64,000 nucleotides of DNA from Galerina marginata (lineage: Eukaryota > Basidiomycota > Agaricomycetes > Agaricales > Galerinaceae). The notes beneath the pieces were generated by a model. It was not told the DNA's origin, ran no database searches, and saw only the letters and a list, made by a program, of their open reading frames with translations. The position numbers were made by a program, and so were the translations under genes. Below are positions 33,464 through 46,146 of the stretch, one piece after another. Location: positions 992,001 through 1,056,000 of the forward strand of contig JAECYW010000018.1 of the NCBI GenBank assembly GCA_023014335.1. Direction: 5' to 3'. The first letter of the stretch is position 1; each line of letters begins with the position of its first letter.

Positions 33464-34656
33464 ATGTTAATTTTGAAAGGGACCATGATAATTAGTCCCA
33501 TGAACTTCGCTCTCTTCATCGTCGGTCTCAGCCCAGCCGCGAACGCCATAGATTTTCATTACCGCTTCTGTGAGGACTTATGTCGTGCCGATTTTGATAA
33601 TGACGAAACCCAATCCCTGCCAGATGACAATGACGGATGTGACCATGCTTCCGCCCCTCAAGATACTTTCCCTCCCAATGAGCTTGGCCCGTATGTTTCG
33701 AATTTATTTCGCAAAATTCACCAATTAAATCATTTTGAAGCTTGTTGGGTAGCCAGGATCAGTGTTTTTCTGCTCCTCAAAGTGGCAACTGGACCACCCT
33801 TGAGCTCGATACCTCCCTCAATACCGAAGGATGTACGTTTATAATTCCTTTCTGACCCGAATTGATTAATGGGAAGTAAATCTACAGTGGCGCTCATAAC
33901 GTTCTGCAACAGCAATTGCGAAGGCGCTGAGAATTCTGAACAGCAAAATACTCGCTGTTTTGTCGCTCCACCGAGGTATGCTTCGATCATTATAACTGTC
34001 ACACCCTGCACTTAATAGTAGATACAAACCGTTCTGAAGCTGTTTTCTTGGTTCCTTGTAAGTATAATCCAACATGAAATATTTTTGTAAATATTGACAG
34101 ACACACTGCTAGCTTTGTTACTCAAACCACATCCGGTGGAGGGAGCACTTTCTCTTCTCAGCCGTCGAGCAGTTCAACCACTCAATCATTGAACAATTCA
34201 TCGATCCAGTCGTCTAATACTTCAAGCTCAAAGCTTTCCACGTCAACTGTTGTTCCAATCTCATTCGGTGCAGGGAGCAGCTCATCAACTCCGAATCGGC
34301 CGTCTGATACTTCAAAGCCTAAAATCTCGACGGGAACTGTCATCGGAGGTATTGTCGGCGGTGTTGTGGTCATAGCAGGTCTCGTTTTTATCCTTTTTTT
34401 TCTCCTACGACGAGCAAGGAGAAGACAACGAGTTATGTCTTTTGGCGCTTCGGAGCTTTCTACACCCTTTAAACCCTCTTCAGCTGCGACCGCCATAGAC
34501 AAAGGCCACCCGATGTTCCTCACACCCATCCCCGTTCAAACGACAGCAAAGTCTGTCAGAACAGATTACAGTTCTAAGGTTCCTGTCGTCCCAACAGCGT
34601 GCGGTGAGCATATATCACCCATCTATGGCAGTCCGGATCCTTCACAAATCCACTGA
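33464..34656 (+). CDS. Array membrane protein, copy 1 (tail shortened)
   Basis: Exons 33464-33690, 33753-33832, 33888-33975 and 34113-34656 join in phase to give 312 aa; an inner ATG at 33485 gives a tighter signal peptide ('MIISPMNFALFIVGLSPAANA'). The ectodomain has the family pattern 'FHYRFCEDLC', 'QDQCFSAP', 'ITFCNSNCEG', 'RCF'. A Ser/Thr-rich stalk, the helix 'TVIGGIVGGVVVIAGLVFILFFLLRRAR' region and a cytoplasmic tail follow. The tail stops at 'DPSQIH', about 25 residues before the family's usual '(V)QLPPLYTR' end, through a local indel. SKG6/Mid2-type single-pass sensors are the nearest known plan; function is unknown. Confidence 0.75.
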
Positions 34657-35840
34657 AGGTAACGAGGCCAGATTTTCGGAAATCAAAGGTTCAACGGTGC
34701 AGCTACCGCAGTTCTATCCCAGAAGTAAAGGAAGGTGATGTCTGGAAAAACAAGGATATCACGGACGATATACGGGTGTGATGAGCGGTCATGACTCGTA
34801 GAGCGACGGTGGTTTAATTTCGACATACGGGGGTTGAAAGAACTTAATAGACTGTTTTATTTCATGGGGGGATCGGCTAGAACTGGAACCGTTTTCATAC
34901 CTAAGCAGGTAGTCAATCTAGATCTGGGAATGGAGCCGCATAAGTAGTAGACTGCAGTGCGTCACATAGTATTTCTGCCCCAGGACTTTTTCATTTTAAA
35001 CAAGCCGCATTCTCCATAGTCCCCATGCACATACAGTATGCTAGGTATAGGTTTCAATTGGGTTTGCAAGAACTAACGCAAAGCCTCAATAACGACGGGG
35101 AGAGGCCAAAACTGTTTTGTTTAGTTAGGATTCAACCAGGCCAACGATCGTCGATGATATAAGACGTGAACGGGTACCCCGCTTCCCCTCACAGCCTAAA
35201 AAGGGATATGTCAGACCGAATAAGGCAATTTCAAGAAAAACATTTGATGATAGGTCAGAATTGCGTCTGAGGAGCCGTTAGGAGCACAATCCACTGTAAC
35301 ATCCATATGGCACGTTTTGAGTCCAAGTAGGAAATTTACACGCTAGGAACAAAACCAAAGACTTTTACAAGATCAATTATTCCCTGTTGAGGGAGGACGG
35401 CAGTGCGACATCTAAACATCTAAACATACCCTCAAGGCACGACACGTACAAGTTGCCCAAAACGCTATGACTGACTGACTGCTCGACGCGCTATCCGGAT
35501 CTTGGCGGACTGAGCTGCCTAAGTAGGCATGAAACACCATCAATGTACTACTATATAAGCTTGGGACTGCTCATCGCGAGCGCGCAAAAAGGTCGCACGC
35601 ACCAACAGCGGGTGAAAGCCTTGTCCGCATCTGGCAACGGAGAGTGATGGGAACGCGCCTGATGGGACGAGCTTCCCAATGCGGACGGATAGGGAGCTTG
35701 AGAAGGGCGTGAAGGCACCACGGAATAGCACTACCGTAGGGAGGACTTATTCGAAAGTCCCCAGGAGTTCAACCATTGACTCAACTGAGGGGAAGACCTA
35801 TCGTCAATAGGTTACTGACCTTTTCTATTTAGAGACGTGA
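34657..35840. other. Inter-copy spacer
   Basis: Starts with the untranslated continuation of the copy 1 tail (to about 34735). A stretch GGACGGGGAG...TTTATTTAGTTAGGAT (about 35090) is shared with about 40795. The segment around 35480-35530 (CGACGCGCTATCCG...GAGCTGCCTAAGTAGGCAT) is shared with about 49998-50050. I see no gene; the reverse frame 35540-35731 has no support. Confidence 0.45.
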
Positions 35841-36500
35841 TGTAGGTGTGTGTTTCACGATCAGCATCAGTGTACTACCTAAAGCCTTCAACAAATCAAG
35901 TGAATTATTAAGTATCAGATGATTATAGCTGCTACAAAGATGGTGATCAAGAAATGAATACAGGCGCGTCTGATTCTCTGAACCCAACACAGCATTATCA
36001 AGAAAACAGGCGACCAACTCAATGCCACACTGCTTTCAACTCCATCGTCCTAATGGCCGTGATTCGTAAACCACTTCAACTGTTCAAGAGTTTAACTTCA
36101 GACAATGGATACCCTCACCGTGAAACGTGATATTTGCTTCAATATTGGCACTGTGCCAACATACCTAATAAACAAAACATCTTATCTATGTTGTTTGAAC
36201 TCATCTTGATTGATGGTAGCACCATTGGCCAACCATCGAACATCTGGCTTCAGAAATTGGCTAATCGTCCCAAAAATAGGGTAGCAAAACCAAGGGGCGA
36301 CATGTGGTGACAATACCAAGGCATCATACGGAAGGCTCTCGACTGCTTTATTTCAAAAATCGAAGTTCGGTAGCGTTTGAATAAGGTTGTTTGAGTACAG
36401 AGGGCGAAAATTTCGTTGTCGGGGTGACTGTGTAGAAACTTGGTGGAAACATCCGTTGACTGAATACATATATAAGCCTTTAGATGAAATACTATGAGGC

Positions 36501-37780
36501 ATGGCGTTCTCAAAGGGGACCACAATAATTAATCTGAAAAAATCCGCTCTCTTCGTCCTCAGTCTCAGCCCCGCCGCGGGCGCCATAAACTTTCTTTACC
36601 GCTTCTGTGAGCTCTGATGTCGTGCTGATTTTGATAATGTCCAAACCCACTCCCTACCAGATGACAACAATGCATGTGACCATAATTCCCCCCCTCAAGA
36701 TACGTTCCCACTCAATGGGCTTGGCCCGTACGTTTCGAGTTTATTTCGCAAAATTCACCATTTAAATCATCTTAAAGGTTGTTGGGTAGCCAGAATCAGT
36801 GTTTCTCCGCGCCTCAAAGTGGCAACTGGAGCACTCTTGAGCTCAATAACTCCCTGAGTACCGGAGGATGTAGGCTCACAATTTTCCTCTGGCCCGAAGT
36901 AATTGCCAAAAAAGAAAACCTACAGGGACGCTTACAACATTCTGCAACATCAACTGCGAAGGCGCCGAGAGTTATGAACAGAAAAACGCACGCTGCTTTC
37001 ACGCTGCTCCAAGGTATGCTTCTGACCCAATTAAATCTTATACACTGCACTGAATGATACACCTTTCTGAAGCTGCTTTATTAGTTCTTTGTATGTATAA
37101 TCCAACAGGAAATAGTTTTGTAAATACTGACAGAAAATGCAAGCTCTGTTACTCAGGCAACTTCCGGTGTTGGGAGCAATTCGTCCTCTCAGTCGTCAAG
37201 TAATTCAACCACCCTATTGTCGAGCAGTTTATCAACCCAGTCGTCCAATACTTCGAATTCGATGCCTTCCACGGTAGCTTTTACTCAAATCCCATTCGGT
37301 GCAGGGAGCAGCTCATCAAATCCGAGTCAGTCGTCTGATACTTCAAAATCAAAAATATCAACAGGAACTGTAATTGGGGGTGTTGTTGGCAGTGTTGTGA
37401 TCATAGCAGGTCTGATTTTTATCCCTTTCTTTCTCCTACGACGAGCAAGGAAAGGACAACCAGTTTTGCCTTTTGGCATTGCAGGCCTTGCGAGACCTAT
37501 GGGTAGCGTTGAACCCTTTGGCTCCTCACCCGCAGCGACCAACGTGGACGAAAGGCACCGAGTGTCCCACATACCTATCCTCGTGCAAACGACAGGAAAG
37601 TTTTATAGAACAGATCACAGTCCCAGGGCTCCTGCCGTTGTATCGTCCTACCGCCAGCATAGCTTGCCCCTTCACAACCGTCCGGATCCTTCCCTGATTC
37701 AGCGTCAAGAAGATAGCGGGATCAGATTTTCGGAAACCGAAGGTTCGATCGTGCGGCCACCGCTCTATACCAGAGATTAA
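36501..37780 (+). pseudogene. Array membrane protein, copy 2 (nonsense in exon 1)
   Basis: All four exons are recognisable (about 36501-36733, 36790-36869, 36925-37013, 37144-37780). An in-frame TGA at 36615-36617 replaces the TTA found at the same codon in the other copies ('FCEL*'). The remaining exons are open, including the stalk, the transmembrane helix ('TVIGGVVGSVVIIAGLIFIPFFLLRRARKG') and a full tail ending 'RPPLYTRD'. A single point mutation therefore separates it from function. Confidence 0.75.
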
Positions 37781-37989
37781 TCGAGAGGACGCCTAAAAAA
37801 GCAAGGATATAACCGTGGGTGGACCAGCAGCCGTGACTCAGACTCTCAGAGAGCGATGGCGGTTTGATTTCGACATATAGAGGGTCGAGGGAATGCGATT
37901 GAGGGTTTCAACTCGTTTGCACTCACTGCCGGATTGTTCAACTAGTACTGGCACCCTACTTAGATAGCCAATCCGGCGATGGAGCACCA

Positions 37990-38225
37990 GGATTTAATTT
38001 AGATCACCTGGGTGCAATATTTCAACCTGACGGGCACGTTGAGGATTCAAAAAGAATTTGACCATACATCCTCTCTCCAGGTTGCTGGAATCAGCACTCT
38101 CGTATCGCCCAAAAGGGATGCACGCGAAACGCAGTGTGTTATGAGGGAGCAAATACAGGAAGATGTCAGTGACCTGTAGAAAAAAGAACGGAGGCTGGGT
38201 CATGACGGCAAGTGAGTTCAAGGCT
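37990..38225 (-). other. Recurrent block downstream of array genes, copy 1
   Basis: The reverse strand reads 'NSLAVMT', then an intron-like TTCTACAG, then 'VTDIFLYLLPHNTL'. Related blocks occur at 43585-43880 and 54490-54790. It may be a decayed exon of an unknown reverse-strand gene or conserved non-coding DNA; I cannot tell which. Confidence 0.4.
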
Positions 38226-38682
38226 GGTAGAGGCGAAGTTTGGACCCCATTTGAAGGTACGAGTTCTGCGGGTTGAGAGAGGGATGGTGAGCCCAGGTAG
38301 AGTCGAGAACTGGTAGCGCCATACTCCTAGTAAGGCGCACCAAGGAGGGGGCGAGAACTGCCCATGCGACAGAAGAGGTTACAAATTTCTTCAAGTGATG
38401 AGGGGAGCTGACGTACAGTGCGACTTCGCATTGGGCGCGCCATGGATGTGACGACCTTCAAGTTTTCCCTTCTGCATCTGTTGAATCAGCCTCTGCGCAC
38501 TGTGCGCAGTGTAATTGCTGATCTATTCTCCACCCGCCTGTCCCAATTTCACAGTCTGTCTCCAGCATCAGGTGTCGACTCATGAACCGTTAAAACCAGG
38601 TGGGTTTTCGTTGGTCGTGGACAGGCTGGAAAAGAGAGATCTCGCTGCAGACACGAGACGCAGTGGCTCATGAGCGAGGTGG

Positions 38683-38770
38683 AGGAACGGAATGGAAACG
38701 GAAACGGTTGTTTTCGCCGTTCGGGTTCCTTTTCGCTATTGCAGCCGAATCTAAATTTAGACCCCGTCGC
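38683..38770. repeat. Conserved inter-gene spacer, copy 3
   Basis: GGAACGGAATGGAAACGGAAACGGTTGTTTTCG followed by GCAGCCGAATCTAAATTTAGA. It marks where the reverse-strand lectin copy should start; that copy is absent here. Confidence 0.65.
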
Positions 38771-39289
38771 GGCAGCTCGGCGTCCGCGTCAAGCGCTCCG
38801 CCGTTTCCAGGCTCAGGAAGGTAGTAGTTGTGAGTGTTGTGTTTCGCGATGATATACCACACCACATTCAACTCCACCATCCTAACATGATTCATAAATC
38901 ACCTCGACTGTTCAGGACTTATGATTCAGACAGTGAATAGCTTATCGCCGTGAAACACGACCATTGGCTCTGTGCCGATATACCGAATACAACATCTTAT
39001 TTTTGGTGTTTGCACTCGACGTGGTTGATGGTAGCACCACCGCCCAACCGCCAAATGCTGGCTACAGAAAGTGTTTATCCCGTAAATAGGTTACGAAACC
39101 AAGGGGCGGCATGTAGTGAAAATACCAAAGATACCATCGGAATGTCCTCAACTGCCTTATTTAAAAGATCGAGGTTAGCAGGCGCTTGAACGAATGTGTG
39201 GGGCTGGGGGGTTCCCCTCGTCGATCCGGTCAGTGTGTCGAAACCTACGTCGAACTTCAATTTATACAAAAGCCTGTGGATACAGTACT

Positions 39290-40435
39290 ATGAGGCATGC
39301 CGTCCTCAAGGAGAGCATGATGATTACTCTCGAAAACTCTGCTCTCTTTGTTGTCATCGTCAGTCTCTGCCCCGCCGCGAACGCTGTAACCTTTGATTAC
39401 CGCTTCTGTGAGCTCTTATATTAATATCGTGTCGATTTTAATAAATTCAAAATTCAATCCTTGCCAGACAACAACAGCGGATGTGACCATACTTCTCCCG
39501 CTCAAGATATGTTCCCCCTCGGCGGGCATGGCGCGTAAGTGCGAAATCATTTTCCAAAATTCACCATTTTAATCCTCTTGAAGCTTGTCGGGCAGCCAGG
39601 ATCAGTGCCTTTCTGCATCACCAACCAACAACTGGAATGCCCTTGAGGTTGATAACTCCTTTAGTACCGGAGGATGTAGGTCCACAATTTTCTTCTGCCC
39701 TAAATCTAGTACCGAAAGGTAAATCTACAGTGGTGCTTATAACATTCTGCGACATCAACTGCCAAGGTGCTCGGAGTTCTGAACAGAACAATAAATACTG
39801 CTTTGGCCCTGCTCCGAAGTATGTTTTTAATCCCACTAACTGCCATACACTGCTGAACAACACATCCTTCTGAAGTTGTTTATTGGCTCTTTGTACGTAT
39901 AATTCCACAGGAGATATTTTCGTAAATACTGACAGAAAATGTTAGCTCTGTTACTGAAACCATTTCCGGAGTAGGGAACAGTTCGTCCTCTCAGTCGTCG
40001 AGCAGTTTATTCACTCGGTCGTCTAATACTCCAAACTCAAATCCGTCCACGGTGACTGTTACTCAAATCTCATTCGGTGTAGGGAGCAGTTCATCGACTC
40101 TGAGTCACTCACCTAATACTTCAAAGTCAAAATTTTCGACGGGAACTGTCATCGGAGGTGTTGTTGGCGGTGTTCTGGTCATAGCAGGTCTCGTATTTAT
40201 CCTTTTCTTTTTCCTACGTCGAGCAAGGAAAAGACAACTAGTTTCACCTTTTTACATTCCGGAGCTTGTCGCACCCTATCGCCCGTCCCCCGCACAGACC
40301 ACCTTTGGCGAAAGGCACCCGATGTCCCTCAAGTCCACCCCGGCTCAAACGACAGGAGAGTCCGTTGGGGCTGATCACAGTACTGGGGCGTCTGTCGTCG
40401 TATCTTCGTACGGTGAGCATATATCGCCCCTCTAG
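39290..40435 (+). pseudogene. Array membrane protein, copy 3 (nonsense)
   Basis: Exon 1 carries the signal peptide and 'FDYRFCELL', then runs into an in-frame TAA at 39422-39424 caused by a few extra bases (TATTAATATCG versus TATGTCG). A 1-nt deletion also breaks the first ATG frame near 39298. Later exons persist. Exon 4 (39946-40435) keeps the stalk and the helix 'GVVGGVLVIAGLVFILFFFLRRARKRQ'. The tail stops early after 'HISPL'. Confidence 0.75.
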
Positions 40436-42054
40436 CCGGGTACGGGTCTTTATTCAATCCACCCTCACGAAGGCAACGGGGTCAGATTTGCGGAAACGGA
40501 AGGTTTAATGGTCCAGCTACCGCCGCTATATTCCAGATGACAATCAAGGTGACATCTGAAAAAAAACTAAGGATATCATGGTGGGTGGGCGGGTGTAGCG
40601 AGCAGCCCATGGCTCGAAGAGTGACACCGATTTGATTTCGACACACTTATTTCCGACAGGAAAGAGGAGGCGTCATGTCTTATAGCTGGTCCTCCCTGTT
40701 CCTTTGGAACCTAAGGACTTAATTTATACGCAAGCCTTTTAACCGGTGAAAGCCGTCAATGCTTCAGGTACTAAACGTAGTAAAACCTCAATCAGGACGG
40801 GGAGGACAAACTATTTTATTTAGTTAGGATGTAACCAGACACCCATTTTGTCGAGGTTCCGGTGTGTGCCGAACACGGGGCAGTGGACCCGAGACCGGTA
40901 CTCCTTCCCACATAGGCAGTCTTGGTCCTTATCAGGGAAGAAGTGTCGGGCGAAACTCGCCGGTATATGCGTGACCTGTCCTGCATTTTGATGAGCCTAC
41001 CGAATATTTCGCCCGATCTTTCTTCCAGCGGTTACGCAGGCCTTTTGGGTGGATAGCTTTGTTTCGTAGGGCAGGAATTTCCGGAGTTTGTGTAGGAAAA
41101 TGGATGCGACAATACTCTACACCTTGACCAAGATGCGTACTACCTGGCTTCTCGACGCCCTATGCGAGGGCCCACATCGGGAGGTATCATTCGATATTCT
41201 GAAGGCCAATTGAAGATCCCCATCTACCCGCTTCATTTGGGTCATCAGGAATGCTCATCTGAAAATAGTCTCGACACTTCAACAGCTATCTTTAGCAATT
41301 CCCCATCATTCTCAGCGTCAACCCATTTTCCGCTCTGGTGAGTGTTGCGTTTCACGATGAACGCGTGTACCATCTGAAGCGGGTCTTCAGCGGATCTAGT
41401 GATTTATTGAGGATCAATCCCACACACATTAATATCAGGGAAACAGGCTACCGACTCAATGCTACACCAGATTCAAATTCATCGTCCAGACGGTTATAAT
41501 CCATAAATAATGTTAAAAATTTTGAATGGGACAAGACTACTCAAACTACTCACCATAGATCTCGACATTAGTTCGGCATTTGCTTTATGAAATATACGTT
41601 TAACCGCATCGTGAGTATTTTGGTGTCTGCACTCGACGACCAGGCTGATGGTAACACGAGCGGCCATCCGTCAAAAGCCTACATGCTTTACAGAAAGTGC
41701 CAGTGCGTTCATCCCATAAACAGGCAGCAAAAGAGGTAGCTCCTTCCGCATGATTTGAAGTTATCTTGGCCTGACTGCTTTCATGCAATTTAAAAGAACG
41801 GAGTGAGGAACAGAAGGGCACGCCTTGTATTATAGGTACCGGTTGACGCAACTTCAGCGGCAAGCTAATGTTATGCACATATTGATCTGATCCGGGCGTC
41901 ACGGTTGACTATCTTTAGATTGAGCGTTGCTGTCCATTCCCAGACTCCAAAGGTATCGCGTGATATATATCAAGAACGCAAAATCAGTGAAGTGCAATTT
42001 TCACACCCACAACTTAGACTTGAACCTGTACTTGTACCCACCCTGAGGGTGGAA

Positions 42055-43371
42055 ATGCTAGCTACTCTTAAACTATCCGCTCTTTTCCTTCTCCTTGTCG
42101 GTCTCAGCCCCGCCGCGAATGCAATAAGTTTTGATTATCGATTCTGTGAGCTGTTACGTTGTGCTGATTTGGCCAAGACTCAATTCTTGCCAGATAACAA
42201 CAGCGGATGCGACCATAGTTCTCCGGCTGAAGATACATTCCCTCTCAATGGACGTGGCGCGTACGTTTCGAATTCACTTTGCAAACTTCACTATTTGATC
42301 CTCTTGAAGTTTGACAGGTAGCCAGGATCAATGTCTCTCTGCGCCAACAACCAACAACTGGAACGCCCTCGAGCTCGATAACCCCATTAATACGGGAGGA
42401 TGTACGTTCACAATTTTCGTCTGACCTAGATAGCTTACTAAGAGGTGAATCTACAGTGGTGCTTATAACATTCTGCGACACCAACTGCCAAGGCGCCAGG
42501 AGTTCTGAACAGAGTAACTCAAACTGCTTTCACCCTGCTCCGAAGTACGCTTCTAAATTCATTAATTGGTAGAAAATGTGCTGAATGATATCCTTCTGAA
42601 GTTGTTTTATTGGTTCATTGTGTGTATATTCAAGAGGAATTACTTTTATTAATTCTGACAGAAAGTGCTAGCACTGTTACTCAAGCCCCATCACAGAGCA
42701 GTTCATCCACTCTGCCGCCGACCAATTCGCCCATTAACCCGCAGCCCAGTTTCTCCGCTCAACCGTCGAGCAGTTCATCCACTCAGTCGACATTGAGAAG
42801 TTCATCCACTCAGTCGGCAAGCAGCTCATCTAGTGATGATCAGCTGTCTAATACAAGTTCAAGTCCAATGCCCTTAACGTTAACTGTTACTCAAACCCCA
42901 GCCGGTGTAGGGAGCAGCATATCCACTCAGTCTTTTGATACTTCAAAGCCAAAGGTACCAACAGGCGCTGTCGCTGGAGGTGTTGTTGGCGGCCTCATAG
43001 TCATAGCAGGTCTCGTTTTCCTCCTTTTTTTCCTCCTACGACGAGCAAGAAAAAGACCACAAGTTTCGTCTGACGACATTCCGACGGTCGCCACACCCTT
43101 TAGTTCCTCTCACGCATTGACAGCGCCCACCATAGACGAAACACCCTCGAGGTCCCTTACACCCATCACCGTTCAAACAACGGGAAAGTTTGTTAGGAGA
43201 GATCGCAGTTCTGGGGCTTCTATCGTCGTATCTCGTTACGATGACCATTTGTCGCCCCTGAACAGTGGCCCGGACCCTTACCATATTCACCGAGAAGAAG
43301 ATAGCGGGGCCAGATTTGCAAGAACCGGAGGTTCAATGGTGCAACTACCGCCGCTTTATACTAGAAGCTGA
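42055..43371 (+). CDS. Array membrane protein, copy 4 (intact)
   Basis: Exons 42055-42260, 42322-42401, 42457-42544 and 42672-43371 join exactly in phase, giving 357 aa. Signal peptide 1-23 ('MLATLKLSALFLLLVGLSPAANA'). The ectodomain holds cysteines in 'YRFCELLRC', 'SGCDH', 'DQCLSAP', 'ITFCDTNCQG' and 'SNCF'. The Ser/Thr/Pro stalk is expanded by repeats of 'SSSSTQS' type. The helix 'AGGVVGGLIVIAGLVFLLFFLL' is followed by 'RRARKRP' and a tail of about 110 aa ending 'VQLPPLYTRS'. The topology is type I, with the extracellular N-terminus probably O-glycosylated. This plan matches fungal SKG6/Mid2/Wsc-like surface sensors, but I know no family with this cysteine pattern. Confidence 0.82.
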
Positions 43372-43584
43372 GCGAGGGGAAGTCTGAAAAAAAAGTAAGC
43401 ATATCACGGTCGGTAGGTGGGGTGACCAGCAGCCGCGACTCGATGAGCGATGGGGCTTTGATTTCAACATACGGACTCGGAGGCTTAATAGAAGGTTTTA
43501 ACTTGTTCGAACTCACCGGGATCAACTAGAACCGCAACCGTATTCATACCTAAGTAGGTAATAATCAATCGAACAATGGGTACC

Positions 43585-43880
43585 AGGATTTAATTCATGA
43601 TCGGGGCTAGGAGGTATATCGGGCTGCAAAGTTTTAAGGACTAATGGGCACGGGGAGATGAATTTGACCATGTACGTAGTCTTCTCTCCAGGTTCCTAGA
43701 ATCAGCACCCTCGTATCATTCGCTCGGAATGGCTGCATCCGAGAGCGGCATGCAGTGCATTGAGAGCGAGCACAGAGCGAGATGTCAGTGACCTGTAGAA
43801 TGAAGAACGGAGATCGCGTCATGACGGCAAGAGAGTTCGTTAAGATAGTCATACCTGTTTGATTGATAGATATCATCGAA
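43585..43880 (-). other. Recurrent block downstream of array genes, copy 2
   Basis: The reverse strand has 'NSLAVMTRSPFFILQVTDISL', matching 37990-38225. Possibly a decayed exon. Confidence 0.4.
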
Positions 43881-43984
43881 ACCTAAATTAAATGGTTACA
43901 TGCTATAATATCCTACCACAAATATCCGTGAATCTAAACGTTTGTTCGTATTTCATCTCCTGCGTGACTAATATATAACACGAA

Positions 43985-44850
43985 AAAGTAAAACTCGAGT
44001 CTTACCAGGTCGTCCAGGTCTAGTTGGAGTTCTCGCTTTCACACGTGGACACGCGTTCCGTTCGAGAGACCTCGATTTAGAGGTCGTGTTCTTGGTCTAA
44101 AATAAAAAGGTATGATGGGTATCAGTTCAGTAATAGTGCGATGATTTTGAAAGAAAGGAAGGCGGCCCGAGAGAATACGGAAAAAAGAAATCAGACTGCT
44201 ACGTACTGACGGCCGAAAATTTGACTGCCGCGCTTGAGGAACCAGATTTGAGCAGGATAGCCGTCGGCGCAGGCCCAGACTTTTAGAGCTGTTGCGCTAG
44301 TCGGGTCCTGCAAGAGAAAGTAGAAACATTTTCAGTTTCATTTATAGAATGAGATGGGGAGGGAATTCGACATTTACTTGCTCCAGCATTGAGAAGGCGG
44401 TTATGTCGCAATCTTAGCTATCAAGTACGCAAGTTGACCATTGGCACGATGCCCACCCCGGTGTTTAGGTGGATCGGGTCCTTCGCTACATAGTAATAGA
44501 TGGTCGAAACTGGTAGGTAAGTTAGCGCGAGAGGACATAAGCCTTGCAAGTTACTCACTGGGCAATAAAACCCTGCCCTCGCTGTTGATGCTCCATTTGC
44601 ACCTCTCCCATTCATATTCGTATTTCTCAACCCGCTCTAGGCGTTGTTGAAGGCCGATTTATTACGCTGGCCGTTGTGAGTCAGCCTTGAGTCAGTCCGT
44701 TAATATACAGCGTGATAACCTGCCAAATTGTCCAATTCGTAAGTGTGATAAGCCTCTCGGCCAGAGTACTCGTCGGCACTAGGGTTGCTGCTGCAAAGAT
44801 GGCGACGACGTTGGCGACGCGTCGCCGTACGTTGAGACAAGATAGAAGCA
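43985..44850 (-). pseudogene. Thaumatin/ricin-B-type lectin gene, decayed copy 2
   Basis: Reverse order, as in the intact gene. An exon 1 remnant ('ERLIT.TN', 'ITLYING.TQG' then a stop; 'GRGANGASTARAGFY') is followed by the start of exon 2, a deletion covering most of exons 2-4, and damaged exons 5 and 6. Several frameshifts; not functional. Confidence 0.75.
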
Positions 44851-45134
44851 ACAGGTGGTACAGAATCGAGGTGGAGCTGAAAGAGGATCCAGAAGTTCGA
44901 AGGAAGCTATGGACAATGGAGACAGATGCCGCGAACTCCTTGAATCATATGAATGTCGCCCTGAAGACAATATGGTCGTGCTCCTGACTTGAAGCATGAT
45001 TCATTGATATTCTCGTTGGGCGCAGCGAGGAGGTCGCCTGAGTGAAGTTCGAGCTTGAATCATTCTTGGGCAGCAGGGATGGGCTTCGGGGGGATTTGGC
45101 AATCGAGAAGAGAATAATTTGCTTGCAGTCGCAG

Positions 45135-45225
45135 AGGAACGGAAATGGATCCGGAACAGTTGTTTGTGCCTGCTGTTTTCGGGTGGTCTTGTTTCGATCA
45201 GCCGAATCTAAACTTAGATCTCCTC
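45135..45225. repeat. Conserved inter-gene spacer, copy 4
   Basis: GAGGAACGGAAATGG...CAGTTGTTTGTGCCTG and CAGCCGAATCTAAACTTAGATC. Same position relative to its neighbours as in the other units. Confidence 0.65.
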
Positions 45226-46146
45226 GGTTCTATCCCTCAGTGAACTTCGCTCGAGTTCTCTCCAGGCTCGAAGGAGCCACGTTCGAAGGGATCACCGGAT
45301 ATATTCTGAAGATAAATGAAGAGCTTTTGCATCCGTCTCATTTCGGTCCAGTGTCAGGGCTTCTCATCTGAAAATATACTCGGCACTCCTACAATTATCT
45401 TTGGCAACTCCAATATCTCATGCCCATCTCTCTGTAAGTTGAATCAATCTCTCGATCATTCTCCGCATTAACCCTTTCTCCGCTCCATCAGGCCTGGCTC
45501 TCTCACTTAAAAGAGAACGCAGTGTCGTGTTTCACGGTGAGCATATGTACTATCTAAAGTCTTCAACAGGTCAAGTAATTTATTTCGGGCCTGATAAATA
45601 TAGAGGACGGAGATCAAGCACCGAGTGGGGGACATCTGATTTCTTTACATCCATCCGTCAAAACCCTGATTATAGAAAGTGCCAGTGCCATTCATCCCAT
45701 AAATAGGGTAGCAAAACAGGACTTTCTTAACCCATTCCGAATAGCTTGAAAGACTGTCCTTTATCCTAGCTAGAGCTGCCCGATCGGCCAATACAAAAAT
45801 CGCGTCTGAGGAGTCCCTTCAAGCCGACAAAAGGAGAACAGGACTGTTTTCGTGTATTTTAAAGAACGGAGGGAGGAACAGAAGTGCACGCCTGTATTTC
45901 CTAAATTTTACTCGTGAATTGAGTACGATTTACTGGACTTGCGACGCAGCCCTGGGTGTCACGGTTGACTATCTTCTGCATGGCTGGCTTCTTGAACGTT
46001 GCTGTCCATTCTCAGACTCTAAAGATATCCAAAAGATATCCCAATGATATATCAAAAGTTCAAAATTGATGAAACCCGATTTTCACATCCACAGTTTGCA
46101 TTTAAGCCTGCAGATACAATACTGTACTCGCTCTCAGGGCTGGGCA

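Noticed and set aside
35540..35731. Reverse 63-aa frame as a gene.
   Set aside because: No motif, and not open in the partly related segment near 50000.
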